Both the position numbers and the translations under genes were made by a program. Under the pieces are notes generated by a model. That model searched no databases, was not told the DNA's origin, and saw only the letters and a list, made by a program, of their open reading frames with translations. Positions 7,890-18,405 of a stretch of DNA of 64,000 nucleotides are shown piece after piece (position 1 is the stretch's first letter; the number at the start of each line of letters is the position of its first letter). Source of the DNA: Burkholderiaceae bacterium (GTDB lineage: Bacteria; Pseudomonadota; Gammaproteobacteria; Burkholderiales; Burkholderiaceae_C); assembly GCA_026125795.1 (NCBI GenBank), contig JAHCKM010000004.1, positions 558,001-622,000 of the forward strand. Direction: 5' to 3'.

Positions 7890-9206
7890 CTAGGCCGCCG
7901 TGCCTTCGAAGACGCGGCGCGCGTGCACACCCAAACCCGTGGCGACGCTGGCAAAGCGATCGCCGCGCACGGTGGCGGCGTTCGGCGCCACCGCAGCGAT
8001 GGCATCGATCAACGATTGCAGCCCGGTGGAGCCGCCGGTGAAATACATCGCGTCGAGCCGGCCGGGTTGCAGGCCGGCCTGCTGCAAGGCCTCGCGCGCC
8101 GCGGCGACGATGCGTTCGCGGTCGGCCGCGATCGCGTCCATCGCCTGCGGCTCGCGCAGCAGCGTCGCCAGGCCTGCTTCGACCATGGCCAGGTCGATCG
8201 GTGCGGCGGGCACGCCGGACACCGCGATCTTCGCCTCCTCGGCACAAGCGGCCAGCGCGTGGCCGAGGCGTTGCGTGAGGATGGTCATCAATCGCGCATG
8301 CAGCCTTTCGTCGGCATACCAATCGCGCATGCCGCGCCATTCGAGCACGCGCGCCGGCGTGTAGCAGGTGTTGATCAGGTGCCAGGTCGCCAGGTCGAAG
8401 TAGATGCCGCTGGGCACCTCGCGCGGCGCGCCGCCGTCGGCGCGCGCTGGGCCGAGTGCACCGTGGCCGGCCAGCGGCAGGATGTATTGCAGCTCGATGC
8501 GGCGGTCGAAGTCGGTGCCGGCCACGTGCACACCGTGGTTGGCCAGGATGTCGTCGCGCCGGTCGAGCCGTCTGCGGCGTCCGGGGCCGATGCGCACGAC
8601 GCTGAAGTCCGACGTGCCACCGCCGATGTCGGCCACCAGCACGATCTGCTCGTGCTGCGCCGTCTGCTCGTGGTGGAACGCCGCCGCGATCGGCTCGTAC
8701 TGGAACTGCACGTCGGTGAAGCCCGCTTCGCGCGCCACGCGCGCCATCGCGTCCTGCGCCGCGGCGTCGCGCTCGGGCTCGTCGTCGACGAAGAACACCG
8801 GCCGGCCGAGCACCACACGATCGATGACGGAGCCGGCGCGCGCTTCGGCCTTGGCCTTCAGATGGCGCAGGTAGCTGCCGATCACGTCGAGGTAGCGCAC
8901 CGAATGGCCGCCGCCGACCTCGGTGCTGCGCTCGACCAGGCTCGACCCGAGGATGCTTTTCATCGAGCGCATCAGGCGGCCTTCGGTGCCTTCGACATAG
9001 GCGGCAATTGCCGCGCGGCCATACAGCCGTTGCGGCTGCTGATGCACGGCCAGGCCTTCGACGGCATAGAACACCGCCGTCGGCATGCCGGTGAAGCCGT
9101 CTTCGAGCGCCACCAGCTCCACCGCTGCGCCGCCCGGCGCCGGCAACGCGACGGCCGAGTTGCTGGTGCCGAAGTCGATCGCGCAGTACGCGCGCTGCGG
9201 GCTCAT
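7890..9206 (-). CDS. Hsp70-family chaperone-like protein (YegD type)
   Basis: A 438-residue protein with the actin-like ATPase fold of Hsp70 but without a full substrate-binding domain, which is the YegD-type architecture. Nucleotide-binding motifs are visible: AIDFGTSNSAVAL near the N-terminus, VADIGGGTSDFSV in the middle and YFTGGSTGLQSLIDAI near the C-terminus. DnaK is about 200 residues longer. The start MSPQRAYCAIDFG at 9206 overlaps the stop of the upstream membrane-protein gene by four bases, implying translational coupling. Client proteins are unknown. Confidence 0.87.
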   Translation of the reverse strand: MSPQRAYCAIDFGTSNSAVALPAPGGAAVELVALEDGFTGMPTAVFYAVEGLAVHQQPQRLYGRAAIAAYVEGTEGRLMRSMKSILGSSLVERSTEVGGGHSVRYLDVIGSYLRHLKAKAEARAGSVIDRVVLGRPVFFVDDEPERDAAAQDAMARVAREAGFTDVQFQYEPIAAAFHHEQTAQHEQIVLVADIGGGTSDFSVVRIGPGRRRRLDRRDDILANHGVHVAGTDFDRRIELQYILPLAGHGALGPARADGGAPREVPSGIYFDLATWHLINTCYTPARVLEWRGMRDWYADERLHARLMTILTQRLGHALAACAEEAKIAVSGVPAAPIDLAMVEAGLATLLREPQAMDAIAADRERIVAAAREALQQAGLQPGRLDAMYFTGGSTGLQSLIDAIAAVAPNAATVRGDRFASVATGLGVHARRVFEGTAA

Positions 9207-9613
9207 GAGGGCGCGGGCGTTTCGTTGGCCGGGTCGGCCGCGCGCAGCAATGTCCAACGGTCGACCTTGCCGTCACGCAGTTCGATGCGCACCGCGTCGC
9301 CGCCGGCGTCGCGCCACTCGAAGGTTTCCGGATCGTCCGACACCTTCGTGCCCAGGCTCTTGGTGACGGCCAGGACCTGCGGCAGCCGCTGGCCGCGCTG
9401 CAACTTGGCATGCAGCATCACCGCGTTGGGCACCTGGCCCACCGGCGCGGCGCCGGCGCGGCGCAGCACGCGCAGCGCGCGGCTGAACTGCAGCAGCAGC
9501 CAGAACACGATCATCGTCACGGCCAGCACCACGCCCTGCCAGCCCCATTGCGCATAGCCGATGGCCACCGCCAGCGCGGCCAGCGCCCAGCCGAGAATCG
9601 GGTTGTTCAGCAC
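9203..9613 (-). CDS. Small membrane protein of unknown function
   Basis: A 136-residue protein starting at a GTG. Two hydrophobic segments (about residues 7-25 and 27-44, including LAALAVAIGYAQWGWQGVVL and VTMIVFWLLLQF) predict an N-terminal helical hairpin in the membrane. The remaining 90 residues are soluble and end in a charged domain (DDPETFEWRDAGG). No enzyme motif is visible. It begins three bases after the monooxygenase-like gene and overlaps the YegD-like gene by four bases, so it belongs to the same operon. Function unknown; I recognise only a generic conserved-hypothetical pattern. Confidence 0.75.
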   Translation of the reverse strand: MLNNPILGWALAALAVAIGYAQWGWQGVVLAVTMIVFWLLLQFSRALRVLRRAGAAPVGQVPNAVMLHAKLQRGQRLPQVLAVTKSLGTKVSDDPETFEWRDAGGDAVRIELRDGKVDRWTLLRAADPANETPAPS

Positions 9614-9616
9614 CGC

Positions 9617-9979
9617 TCAAGCACCGCCGTCGCCGGGCCGCGTGCCGTCGGCGCGGTCCCAGCCGTAGGCGCGCTCGACCTTGGCGATGCGCAGCTCGTA
9701 GTGCGAGTACCACTGCGCGCGGCCGCGGTTGCGCGCCGCGGTGTGCTCGAGCACGCGGCGCCAGGCTGCGATGTCGTCGAGGCTGCGCCAATACGACACC
9801 GTGATGCCGAGCCCAGAGGCGTCGCGCGTGCTCTCGACGCCGAGGTAGCCCGGTTGCTGCGCGGCCAGCTCGACCATGCGGTCCGCCGTGGCGCCGTATT
9901 CATGGTCACCCTCGGTGCGCTGCGACGTGAAGATCACCGCGTAATAGGGCGGCTGCGGGCGGGGGGCAAAGCGTGACAT
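9617..9979 (-). CDS. Antibiotic-biosynthesis-monooxygenase-like (ABM) small protein
   Basis: A 120-residue protein of the dimeric alpha-beta-barrel type. PPYYAVIFTSQRT at the N-terminus, MVELAAQQPGYLGVES in the middle and ISYWRSL-like VSYWRSLDDIAAWRR are typical of YqjZ-like ABM-domain proteins. These small proteins include cofactor-free monooxygenases and heme-degrading enzymes, but substrate cannot be inferred. ATG 9979 is used because AGAGGG lies just upstream and the longer frame adds only arginine-rich sequence. It lies 43 bases downstream of radA on the same strand. Confidence 0.78.
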   Translation of the reverse strand: MSRFAPRPQPPYYAVIFTSQRTEGDHEYGATADRMVELAAQQPGYLGVESTRDASGLGITVSYWRSLDDIAAWRRVLEHTAARNRGRAQWYSHYELRIAKVERAYGWDRADGTRPGDGGA

Positions 9980-10022
9980 CGAAGCCCTCTGGCGAAAAAG
10001 GGCGCGAAGCATAACGCCTGCG

Positions 10023-11396
<1,374 letters not shown>

Positions 11397-11403
11397 GTCA
11401 GCG

Positions 11404-11479
11404 GCGCCCGGCCGCCCGAAGGCGTTGACGCGCCTCCGGAGCCTCGAAGGGGCTCCGGCGCAGCCCGGTGGGCGGCCGG
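11404..11479. repeat. Decayed GC-rich structured repeat, possible family-1 member
   Basis: Lies in the gap between divergent radA and the EamA gene. It has GCCCGGCCGCCCGAAGG at one end and internal complementary arms (CCGGAGCC...GGCTCCGG). It resembles the 62-bp repeat described at 51725, 25749, 27717 and 15784 but is more diverged, so membership is uncertain. Confidence 0.35.
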
Positions 11480-11489
11480 CGGAGCGAGC

Positions 11490-12479
11490 ATGGGGGCTGG
11501 TGCATCGGCGGCATTGTGCGGGTTGCGGCTGTACTGGCATGCCTGTGCTGCGGCCGGCGCGCTGGCGGACGATATTCTCCCGCGCTTGCGTCTGCTTGAA
11601 TCGCCCCGCGTGCTGTTCTGGGTGCCCACGTTGATCTGGGCTTCCACCTGGCACGTGATCCTTTATCAGCTGGCCGAAACGCCGCCGCTCAACTCGGTGG
11701 CCTGGCGCTTTCTGCTGGCCGGCCTGGTGCTGCTCGGGGTGGCGATCGCGCGCGGCGAGCGTTGGCGCCTCGAGCCCCGCTGGCATGGCTGGATCCTGTT
11801 GGCGGGCCTCGTCCAGTACAGCATCAACTACTGGGGCGTCTACGAGGCCGAGCGCCACATCCCGTCGGGGCTGGTGGCGGTGTTGTTTTCGTTGATGGTG
11901 TTCGGCAACGCGCTCAGTGGCTGGTGGCTGTTCGCTCAGCCGGTGACGCGGCGTTTCCTCGTCGCCGCGGCCTGCGGCGTGCTCGGCGTGGTGCTGATCT
12001 TCTGGCCCGAGGTGGTGGCCACCGGCGCACGTCCCAACGCGGCGCTCGGCCTGGGCGTGGGCGTGCTCGCGGTGGTGATGGCCTGCATCGGCAATGCGCT
12101 CACGCTGTCGCTCACGCGGCGCGGCGTGCCGCTGGTGCCCATCCTCGGCTGGGGCATGACCTACGGCGCGCTGTTGCTGCTGGCGATCGCGGCGGCGCAG
12201 GGCAGCCTGGGCGCCGTCGGCCGCAGCGCCGCGTGGTTTGCCAGCCTGCTGTACCTGACGTTGTTCGGCACCGTGATCGCGTTCTTCGTCTATTTCCGGC
12301 TCGCGCAGCGCGTGGGACCGGCACGCGCCGCGATGACCGGTGTGATGATTCCGCCGATCGCGCTCGCGATCTCGGCTGCGCTCGAGGGCTGGCGGCCCAC
12401 CGCCCTGTCGCTGGCCGGCGTGGCGCTGTGCCTTGGCAGCGTGTTCGTGGCCACGCGCACGCCGGGATCCGCCCGATGA
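11490..12479 (+). CDS. EamA/DMT-family transporter
   Basis: An integral membrane protein of the drug/metabolite transporter superfamily with about ten helices in two EamA halves; for example IGNALTLSLTRRG opens the second half and the C-terminus is LAGVALCLGSVFVAT. The start is uncertain. ATG 11490 has GGAG six bases upstream and gives 329 residues, but its first 30 residues are atypical. TTG 11586 gives 297 residues beginning LRLLESPRVLFWVP, closer to the usual family length. Substrate is unknown. The stop is three bases from the convergent arfB. Confidence 0.85.
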   Translation: MGAGASAALCGLRLYWHACAAAGALADDILPRLRLLESPRVLFWVPTLIWASTWHVILYQLAETPPLNSVAWRFLLAGLVLLGVAIARGERWRLEPRWHGWILLAGLVQYSINYWGVYEAERHIPSGLVAVLFSLMVFGNALSGWWLFAQPVTRRFLVAAACGVLGVVLIFWPEVVATGARPNAALGLGVGVLAVVMACIGNALTLSLTRRGVPLVPILGWGMTYGALLLLAIAAAQGSLGAVGRSAAWFASLLYLTLFGTVIAFFVYFRLAQRVGPARAAMTGVMIPPIALAISAALEGWRPTALSLAGVALCLGSVFVATRTPGSAR

Positions 12480-12482
12480 CCG

Positions 12483-12887
12483 TCAGGGTTCGCCGCGGCG
12501 TGTGGCCTTGATCGCGCCGCGCCTGGCCTTGTCCTGCAGGCGGCGTTCCTTCGACGCGCGCGTGGGCGCGGTGGCGATGCGACGGCGCGGCAGCTGTGCC
12601 GCGGCGTCGATCAGATCGCGCAGCCGTTCGAGCGCCGCGGCGCGGTTGCGCGGCAAGCTGCGGTGCTCCTGCGCCTTGATCGTGATCACGCCGTCGGCGC
12701 CGATGCGCTGATCGCTGCGCGCGCGCAGCCGGGCCTTCAGCGCATCGGGCAGGCTCGACGACTCGATGTCAAAGCGCAGCACGACGGCATTCGACACCTT
12801 GTTGACGTTCTGGCCGCCGGCGCCCTGCGCACGCACCGCCTCCACGCGCACCTCGCGCTCGTCGAACACGAACGGAATGCGTGGCAC
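12483..12887 (-). CDS. arfB: Alternative ribosome-rescue factor ArfB (YaeJ)
   Basis: A 134-residue peptidyl-tRNA hydrolase that releases stalled ribosomes on mRNAs lacking a stop codon. The catalytic GGQ motif is at about residue 24 (GAGGQNVNKVSNAV) and the C-terminal tail is lysine/arginine-rich (RASKERRLQDKARR), which enters the mRNA channel in characterised ArfB. The start is a GTG at 12887. It lies 12 bases downstream of alr on the same strand, so co-transcription is likely. Confidence 0.94.
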   Translation of the reverse strand: MPRIPFVFDEREVRVEAVRAQGAGGQNVNKVSNAVVLRFDIESSSLPDALKARLRARSDQRIGADGVITIKAQEHRSLPRNRAAALERLRDLIDAAAQLPRRRIATAPTRASKERRLQDKARRGAIKATRRGEP

Positions 12888-12899
12888 GGCCCCATGCCC

Positions 12900-13988
12900 C
12901 TACGCGATGCGCACCGGTACGCGCGGCGCGAGCGCGCACATGAGCTCATAGGCCACCGTCTGCGCCGACGCGGCCACCTCGTCGATCGGTAGCACGGTGC
13001 CCTGCGGTCCCTGACCCCACAGCGTGACCTCGCTGCCCAGGCCGGCCTGCGGCAGCGCGGTGAGGTCGACCGTGATCATGTCCATCGAGACGCGGCCGAC
13101 GGTGCGGGTGCGCATGCCGTCGACCAGCACCGGCGTGCCGCTGCCGGCGTGGCGCGGATAACCGTCGGCGTAGCCGCAGGCGACGACGCCGATGCGCATC
13201 GGCTGTGCGGCACTGAAGGTGTTGCCGTAGCCCACGGTGTCACCGGGCGCCAGCTGCTGCAGCGCGATCACCTGCGCGCGCAGCGTCATCGTCGGACGCA
13301 CGCCCCAGTGGGCGGCCGTGTGCTGCGGATGATCGGGCGCGCTGCCGTACACCATGATGCCGGGGCGCACCCAATCCGCCGCGGCGGCCTGCGCGTGGCG
13401 CAGCACCGCTGCGCTGTTGGCCAGGCAGCGCTCGCCGCTCAGGCCCTCGGTCGCGCGCTCGAACGTGGCCAGCTGCGCCGCGACACCGCCCGCGCCGTCG
13501 GCGTCCGAGAAATGCGTCATCAGCGAGATCTCGTCCACTTGCGGCAACGCGTTCAAGCGCGTCCAGGCGGCGCGGAACGCGCAGGGCGCGAAGCCGAGGC
13601 GGTTCATGCCGCTGTTGAGCTTGAGGAACACGCGGTGCGGCTGTTGGGTCTTGTGGCGGCCCAGCCAATCGATCTGCGCGTCCTGGTGCACCGTGTGCCA
13701 CAGGTTCAGGCGCGAGCACAGCTCGAGGTCGCGCGGCTCGAAGCAGCCTTCGAGCAGCAAGACCGGGCCGCGCCAGCCGAGCTGGCGCAGTGCTGAAGCC
13801 TCGGCCAGATCGAGCAGCGCGAAGCCGTCGGCGCCGCGCAGCGCCTCGTACACGCGCTCGATACCGTGTCCGTAGGCATTGGCCTTGACGACCGCCCAGA
13901 CGCGCGCGCCGAGCGCACGCGAGCGCGCCTGCGCCAGGTTGTGCACCAGCGCGTCGTGGTGGATGAGGGCTTCGATCGGGCGCGGCAT
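12900..13988 (-). CDS. alr: Alanine racemase
   Basis: A 362-residue fold-type III PLP enzyme converting L-alanine to D-alanine for peptidoglycan. The PLP lysine is K35 in [10 protein letters not shown]. The opposite-face catalytic tyrosine is in [11 protein letters not shown], and [11 protein letters not shown] is a further family signature. The ATG at 13988 gives the usual N-terminus [17 protein letters not shown]. It is divergent from lplT across a 181-base gap. Confidence 0.96.
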   Translation of the reverse strand: MPRPIEALIHHDALVHNLAQARSRALGARVWAVVKANAYGHGIERVYEALRGADGFALLDLAEASALRQLGWRGPVLLLEGCFEPRDLELCSRLNLWHTVHQDAQIDWLGRHKTQQPHRVFLKLNSGMNRLGFAPCAFRAAWTRLNALPQVDEISLMTHFSDADGAGGVAAQLATFERATEGLSGERCLANSAAVLRHAQAAAADWVRPGIMVYGSAPDHPQHTAAHWGVRPTMTLRAQVIALQQLAPGDTVGYGNTFSAAQPMRIGVVACGYADGYPRHAGSGTPVLVDGMRTRTVGRVSMDMITVDLTALPQAGLGSEVTLWGQGPQGTVLPIDEVAASAQTVAYELMCALAPRVPVRIA

Positions 13989-14102
13989 GGAACCACAAGT
14001 GTGCCTCGTCCTCGAAAGAGGCCGCTTGCATGCCGCGACCTGCCGAGTGGGCAGCAGCACGTGCACGGACCGAAGTCACGATCGGCCTGCATCGCAGCGT
14101 GC

Positions 14103-14131
14103 TATAACCCGCCGCCCACGGTGCACACCGT
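14103..14131 (+). promoter_or_regulatory. Possible -10 element and inverted repeat upstream of lplT
   Basis: In the 181-base gap between divergent alr and lplT, TATAAC at 14103-14108 resembles a -10 box, but no convincing -35 lies 17 bases upstream. Immediately downstream is a perfect inverted repeat ACGGTG-CA-CACCGT (14118-14131) that could be an operator. Assignment is tentative. Confidence 0.3.
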
Positions 14132-14169
14132 CCGTGCGCCGTTGGGGGGCGCCGCTGCCGCAGAAGCGC

Positions 14170-15447
14170 ATGAAAAAAGGCTTCTACACCATCATGTCGG
14201 CGCAGTTCTTCAGCTCGCTGGCTGACAACGCGCTGCTGGTTGGCGCCATCGAACTGCTGAAGAGCACCCACGCTCCGGCGTGGCAGGTGCCGGCGTTGAC
14301 ACCGATGTTCGCGCTGTTCTACGTGCTGCTGGCGCCGCTGGTGGGCGCGTTCGCCGACGCGATCCCCAAGGGCCGGGTGATGTTCATCTCCAACACCATC
14401 AAGGTGCTGGGCTGCCTGATGATGTTGTTCGGCGGCCATCCGCTGCTGGCCTATGCGGTGGTGGGGCTCGGCGCGGCGGCTTACTCGCCGGCCAAGTACG
14501 GCATCCTCACCGAGCTGCTGCCGCCGTCGCAACTGGTCAAGGCCAACGGCTGGATCGAGGGACTGACGATCGCGTCGATCATCCTCGGTGTGTTGCTGGG
14601 CGGCCAGCTCGTCGGGCAGCGCATCGCACCGCTGCTGCTGGGCTTCGACTTGCCGAGCATCGACACCGGCATCGACACGGCACCCGAGGCGGCGATCGCG
14701 TCGATCGTCCTGCTGTACGTCGTGGCCGCGGTGTTCAACCTCTACATCCCGCGCACCGATGCGCCGCTGCAGCCGTTGAACATCAGCATCGTCGAGCTGG
14801 TGAGCGACTTCAGCCAGTGCAACGCACGCCTGTGGGCCGACAAGCTCGGGCAGATCTCGCTGGCCACCACCACGTTGTTCTGGGGTGTCTCGGGCAATCT
14901 GCGCGTGATCGTCTTTGCCTGGGCCGCGGCGGCGCTGGGCTACGGCACGACGCAGGCATCGTCTTTGGTGGGTGTGGTGGCGATCGGCACCGCATTGGGC
15001 GCGCTGGTGGCCTCCTGGGCCATGCGGCTGGACAGCGCCACCCGCGTGATCCCGCTCGGCGTGGCGATGGGCGTGCTCGTCATCGGACTCAACGTGATCC
15101 GCGAGCCCTGGATCGCGGCACCGTTCCTCGTGATGCTCGGCGCGGCCGGCGGCTTTCTCGTCGTGCCGATGAACGCGCTGCTGCAGCATCGCGGCCACAA
15201 CCTGATGGGTGCCGGCCGCTCGATCGCGGTGCAGAACTTCAACGAGCAGGCCGCGATCCTCGGCCTGGGCGCGTTCTACACCGGCATGACCAAGCTCGGC
15301 CTGTCGGCGTTCGTGGCCATCGCGGTGTTCGGCATCTTCGTGGCCGGCACGATGTGGTTGATCGGCCGCTGGCACCGCAGCAACACGGTGCAGCACCGCG
15401 ACGAGGTCGAACGGCTGCTGGCGATCGCGCGCTCCGACAAGCAGTGA
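14170..15447 (+). CDS. lplT: Lysophospholipid transporter LplT
   Basis: A 425-residue major-facilitator protein that flips lysophospholipids across the inner membrane for re-acylation. The N-terminus MKKGFYTIMSAQFFSSLADNA is characteristic of LplT, with about 12 membrane helices after it. The acyltransferase/acyl-ACP synthetase Aas, often adjacent or fused, is not in the window. The start ATG 14170 is set by this conserved N-terminus. It ends 24 bases from the convergent EF-hand gene. Confidence 0.92.
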   Translation: MKKGFYTIMSAQFFSSLADNALLVGAIELLKSTHAPAWQVPALTPMFALFYVLLAPLVGAFADAIPKGRVMFISNTIKVLGCLMMLFGGHPLLAYAVVGLGAAAYSPAKYGILTELLPPSQLVKANGWIEGLTIASIILGVLLGGQLVGQRIAPLLLGFDLPSIDTGIDTAPEAAIASIVLLYVVAAVFNLYIPRTDAPLQPLNISIVELVSDFSQCNARLWADKLGQISLATTTLFWGVSGNLRVIVFAWAAAALGYGTTQASSLVGVVAIGTALGALVASWAMRLDSATRVIPLGVAMGVLVIGLNVIREPWIAAPFLVMLGAAGGFLVVPMNALLQHRGHNLMGAGRSIAVQNFNEQAAILGLGAFYTGMTKLGLSAFVAIAVFGIFVAGTMWLIGRWHRSNTVQHRDEVERLLAIARSDKQ

Positions 15448-15471
15448 CGATCGAGCGGCCTGTGAAGCGGT

Positions 15472-15768
15472 TCAGGTGCGGAAGCCGGCCACGAACTCCT
15501 CGCGGCTCAACGATCCGTCCTTGTCCTTGTCGAGCTCCTGCCAGCGCGTGGCGATGCCTGGCATGCGCGTGATTTCGCGCTTGGACACCTTGCCGTCGGA
15601 GTTGGTGTCGATGCGCGCGAACAGCGCGTGCGGCGACTTGTCCTGTGGCGGTGCCTTGTCCTGTGGCGCTGCCTTCTGCGCGGCCGCCACGCTCGGCATC
15701 AGCAGAGCAGCCAGGGCGATGGCCGCCGGCGCGAGCCAGCGGCGGGTGCAGGGGTGGATGCGTGACAT
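15472..15768 (-). CDS. Small secreted EF-hand protein
   Basis: A 98-residue protein with a signal peptide (WLAPAAIALAALLMPSVAAAQ, cleavage near residue 30) and two EF-hand calcium loops: DTNSDGKVSKREI and DKDKDGSLSREEF. Between signal and domain is a repeat-like linker (APQDKAPPQDKSPH). AAGGAG lies eight bases upstream of the ATG. It is expected in the periplasm as a calcium-binding protein; its partner is unknown. Confidence 0.88.
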   Translation of the reverse strand: MSRIHPCTRRWLAPAAIALAALLMPSVAAAQKAAPQDKAPPQDKSPHALFARIDTNSDGKVSKREITRMPGIATRWQELDKDKDGSLSREEFVAGFRT

Positions 15769-15783
15769 CGCTGATCTCCTTGT

Positions 15784-15848
15784 GGGCCCGGCGGTCGCCT
15801 TCGGCGCCGGCGCCTCGAGGAAGCGGCGGCGCCTTGGAGCGGCCCGGC
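15784..15848. repeat. Family-1 structured repeat, copy E
   Basis: Gap copy between the EF-hand gene and the second EamA gene. Over its last 55 bases it lines up without gaps with the copy at 27717-27778: both have CGCCTTCGGCG near one end, a central palindromic core, and CGCCTTGGNGCGGCCCGGC at the other. Its core (CCTCGAGG) is shorter and more decayed than in the other copies. The rest of this 162-base gap shows nothing else clear. Confidence 0.6.
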
Positions 15849-15930
15849 GGCGTACGGGCCGGATCACGGCCCGCTCGTCACGCACCATTTTTCGTGCACT
15901 TGCAACCGGAGTTGCCAACAGGGGCACCGG

Positions 15931-16836
15931 TTGAACTCGAATCCCATCACCCGGGTCCAAGGCGCTGCATCGGCGGCGCCGGTGCTGGCCTTGTTGTTCA
16001 ACGCCTTCACCTGGGGCGTCTCGTGGTGGCCGTTTCGCCACCTGCAGGCACAAGGCGTGCATCCGCTGTGGGCCACCGCGCTGTGTTACCTGCTGGTGAG
16101 TGCGGTGCTCGGACTGCGCCGCCCGGCCGCGCTTCTCGACGTGCTGCGCACGCCGGCACTCTGGGTGCTGGTGTTCGCCTCGGGGTGCACCAACGCCGCC
16201 TTCAACTGGGGCGTCACCACCGGCGACGTGGTGCGCGTGGTGCTGCTGTTCTACCTGATGCCGCTGTGGACGCTGCTGCTCGCGCGTTGGCTGCTGCATG
16301 AGCCGCTGCACGGCGGCGTGCTGCTGCGCGCGGCGCTCGCACTGGGCGGCGCGCTGGTGGTGTTGTGGCCGGCCGAAGGCGGCTGGCCGGTGCCGCAGCA
16401 GAAATCGGACTGGCTCGGCCTGATCGGCGGCGTGGCGTTCGCGCTCAACAACGTGATACTGCGCCGTGAGTCGCACCGCGACGCCGATGCGCGCGCGCTG
16501 GCGATGTTCAGCGGCGGCGCCGTGATCGGCGGCACGGCGGCGCTGTTGGGCGCTGCAGCCGGCGTGGCGCCGCCGCCGTGGCACAGCGCGGCGGCCTGGG
16601 GCGCTCCGGTGGTGCTGCTGGCGCTGTGGTTCATGGGCTCCAACCTGGCCCTGCAGTTCGGCGCCGCACGCCTTCGCGCCAGCACGACGGCGGTGGTGAT
16701 GGTCAGCGAGGTGCTGTTCGCCAGCGTGTCGGCGGCATGGCTGGGTGCGGCGACCTTGACGGTGGCCACTCTCGCCGGTGGCGGCTTGATCGCAGCGGCC
16801 GCTCTGCTCGCGGCGTGGCAGGAACGGCGCAGCTAG
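15931..16836 (+). CDS. EamA/DMT-family transporter
   Basis: A 301-residue protein with about ten predicted membrane helices and two EamA halves (LFNAFTWGVSWWPFRHL begins helix 1; NNVILRRES opens the second half). The only plausible start is TTG 15931, with a weak GGGG ribosome binding site. The substrate cannot be inferred; related proteins export amino acids or metabolites. Its last four bases overlap the convergent response-regulator gene. Confidence 0.86.
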   Translation: MNSNPITRVQGAASAAPVLALLFNAFTWGVSWWPFRHLQAQGVHPLWATALCYLLVSAVLGLRRPAALLDVLRTPALWVLVFASGCTNAAFNWGVTTGDVVRVVLLFYLMPLWTLLLARWLLHEPLHGGVLLRAALALGGALVVLWPAEGGWPVPQQKSDWLGLIGGVAFALNNVILRRESHRDADARALAMFSGGAVIGGTAALLGAAAGVAPPPWHSAAAWGAPVVLLALWFMGSNLALQFGAARLRASTTAVVMVSEVLFASVSAAWLGAATLTVATLAGGGLIAAAALLAAWQERRS

Positions 16837-17750
16837 CGCGGCCGCATGCCCACCACCGCCAGCAGCTCGTCGGCCACCAGCGGCTTGCCGAGATAGGCGT
16901 CACAGCCGGCGAGGCTGCCGCGCACGCGGTCGGTCTGTGTCGCGTGGGCCGACACCATCGCCACCACCGGCGGTCGGCCGGTGCGACTCATGCGCTTGAT
17001 GTGGCGGCACAGCGCCAGGCCGTCCATGCGGCTCAACCGCCCCAGCTCGACGTCGAGAAACACGTACTTGAAGTCGTGCGCGCGCAACTGTTCGAGCGCC
17101 TTGTCGCTGTCGGTGGCGGTGCGCGAGCGCAGGCCGAGCTCGCCGAGCTTGATCTCGAGGAAGCGCAACGCGATCTCGCTGTCGTCGACCAGCAGAGCGT
17201 CGCAGCGGATTTCCTTGGCCGGCGCTGCAGGCGCTGGGTCAGCCGCAGCCATGCGATCGGGAAACAGGTCGGCCAGTTCCGACAGCTGCGAATCGAGCAG
17301 GCCGGGCACCGTGGCGCCGGCGTCGGCGCTGTTCAGCCCGGCGGGCTGTGCCAATGGAAGGGTGCGCGGCTGCACCGGTGCAGCCGGTCTCGGCGCTGCC
17401 GCAGGCACTGCTGGCACCACGGTGTCCGCCGGCCCGTGCACGCGTTGCACCGCGGCGTCGAGCTCGCGCAGCAGCGACAAGGCGTCGATCGGTCGCTTCA
17501 GGCGCGCCAGCGCACCGGCCGGCACCGTGGTGCCGCCGACGAACAGCGTGTCGGCGAGGCGGCCGGCATCGAGCGCGCGCTGCAGCGCCGACCGGGCATC
17601 GCCATCCACCACGAGAAAACGCGCTTCCTGCGGCGTGGCGACCAGCGTGTACGTCGGCGTGCGCGTGCCGGCGAGAGCGAACTGCATTGCCAGCGCTCGA
17701 CGTTCGAAGTCGCTGAAGCCGAGCAGGCAGACGCGGAGGTTTGATGCCAT
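16833..17750 (-). CDS. Response regulator with C-terminal receiver domain, no output domain
   Basis: A 305-residue protein. The C-terminal 120 residues form a CheY-like receiver: acidic pair D189/D190 (LLVDDSE), phospho-acceptor D233 (YVFLDVELG) and K289 (YLGKP). The first 105 residues look like a separate alpha/beta domain that begins MASNLRVCLLGFSDFERRAL, and a proline/alanine-rich linker (about 110-180) joins them. No DNA-binding or enzymatic output is visible, so signalling probably works by protein contact. No histidine kinase lies nearby. ATG 17750 is used because upstream frame sequence is not conserved in style. Confidence 0.8.
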   Translation of the reverse strand: MASNLRVCLLGFSDFERRALAMQFALAGTRTPTYTLVATPQEARFLVVDGDARSALQRALDAGRLADTLFVGGTTVPAGALARLKRPIDALSLLRELDAAVQRVHGPADTVVPAVPAAAPRPAAPVQPRTLPLAQPAGLNSADAGATVPGLLDSQLSELADLFPDRMAAADPAPAAPAKEIRCDALLVDDSEIALRFLEIKLGELGLRSRTATDSDKALEQLRAHDFKYVFLDVELGRLSRMDGLALCRHIKRMSRTGRPPVVAMVSAHATQTDRVRGSLAGCDAYLGKPLVADELLAVVGMRPR

Positions 17751-17898
17751 GCGAAAGGCCGAAGGAGGATGTGCAAAGCGCGCGACGCTGCGCGAGCAGC
17801 TATGGTCGGCGCCGGTCCGACGCGCGTCAATGTGCGTGTCGCACGCCGCGCGGGATAACATCACGGCGCCGCGTGCTGCGAACGAAAAGGCGATTCAA

Positions 17899-18390
17899 AT
17901 GGCACAAGCCGACGTGTGGGGATTCGAAGCTCAGACCATCGCGGGACAACGCGTGAAGCTGAGCCGCTACAAGGGCAAGGTGCTGTTGATCGTCAACACC
18001 GCCAGCCAGTGCGGCTTCACGCCGCAGTTCGACGGCCTGCAGGCATTGTGGCAGGCCTATCAGGACCAGGGCCTGGTGGTGCTGGGCTTCCCGAGCAACC
18101 AGTTCGGCGCGCAGGATCCGGGCAACAATGAAGAGATCGCGTCGTTCTGCCAGCTCAACTACGGCGTGTCCTTCCCGATGATGGCCAAGATCGAAGTCAA
18201 CGGAGCGGGTGCCCACCCGCTGTACCAATGGCTCACGCGCGAGGCACCGGGCGTGCTCGGTAGCCAGGCGATCAAGTGGAACTTCACCAAGTTCCTGGTC
18301 GGTCGCGACGGCAGGACGATCAAGCGTTACGCGCCGCAAGACGAGCCCGCCAAGCTGGTGGCCGACATCGAGGCCGCGCTCGCGGCCTGA
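17899..18390 (+). CDS. Glutathione peroxidase family thiol peroxidase
   Basis: A 163-residue cytoplasmic peroxidase that reduces hydroperoxides. The peroxidatic cysteine is C38 in NTASQCGFTPQ. The other catalytic residues are in FPSNQFG (Gln) and KWNFTKF (Trp/Asn). A second cysteine in IASFCQLNYGVSFP matches the resolving cysteine of thioredoxin-dependent members, so thioredoxin rather than glutathione is the likely reductant. There is no selenocysteine. A 148-base gap separates it from the divergent response regulator. Confidence 0.93.
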   Translation: MAQADVWGFEAQTIAGQRVKLSRYKGKVLLIVNTASQCGFTPQFDGLQALWQAYQDQGLVVLGFPSNQFGAQDPGNNEEIASFCQLNYGVSFPMMAKIEVNGAGAHPLYQWLTREAPGVLGSQAIKWNFTKFLVGRDGRTIKRYAPQDEPAKLVADIEAALAA

Positions 18391-18405
18391 GCGTCGAGGG
18401 CGCTG

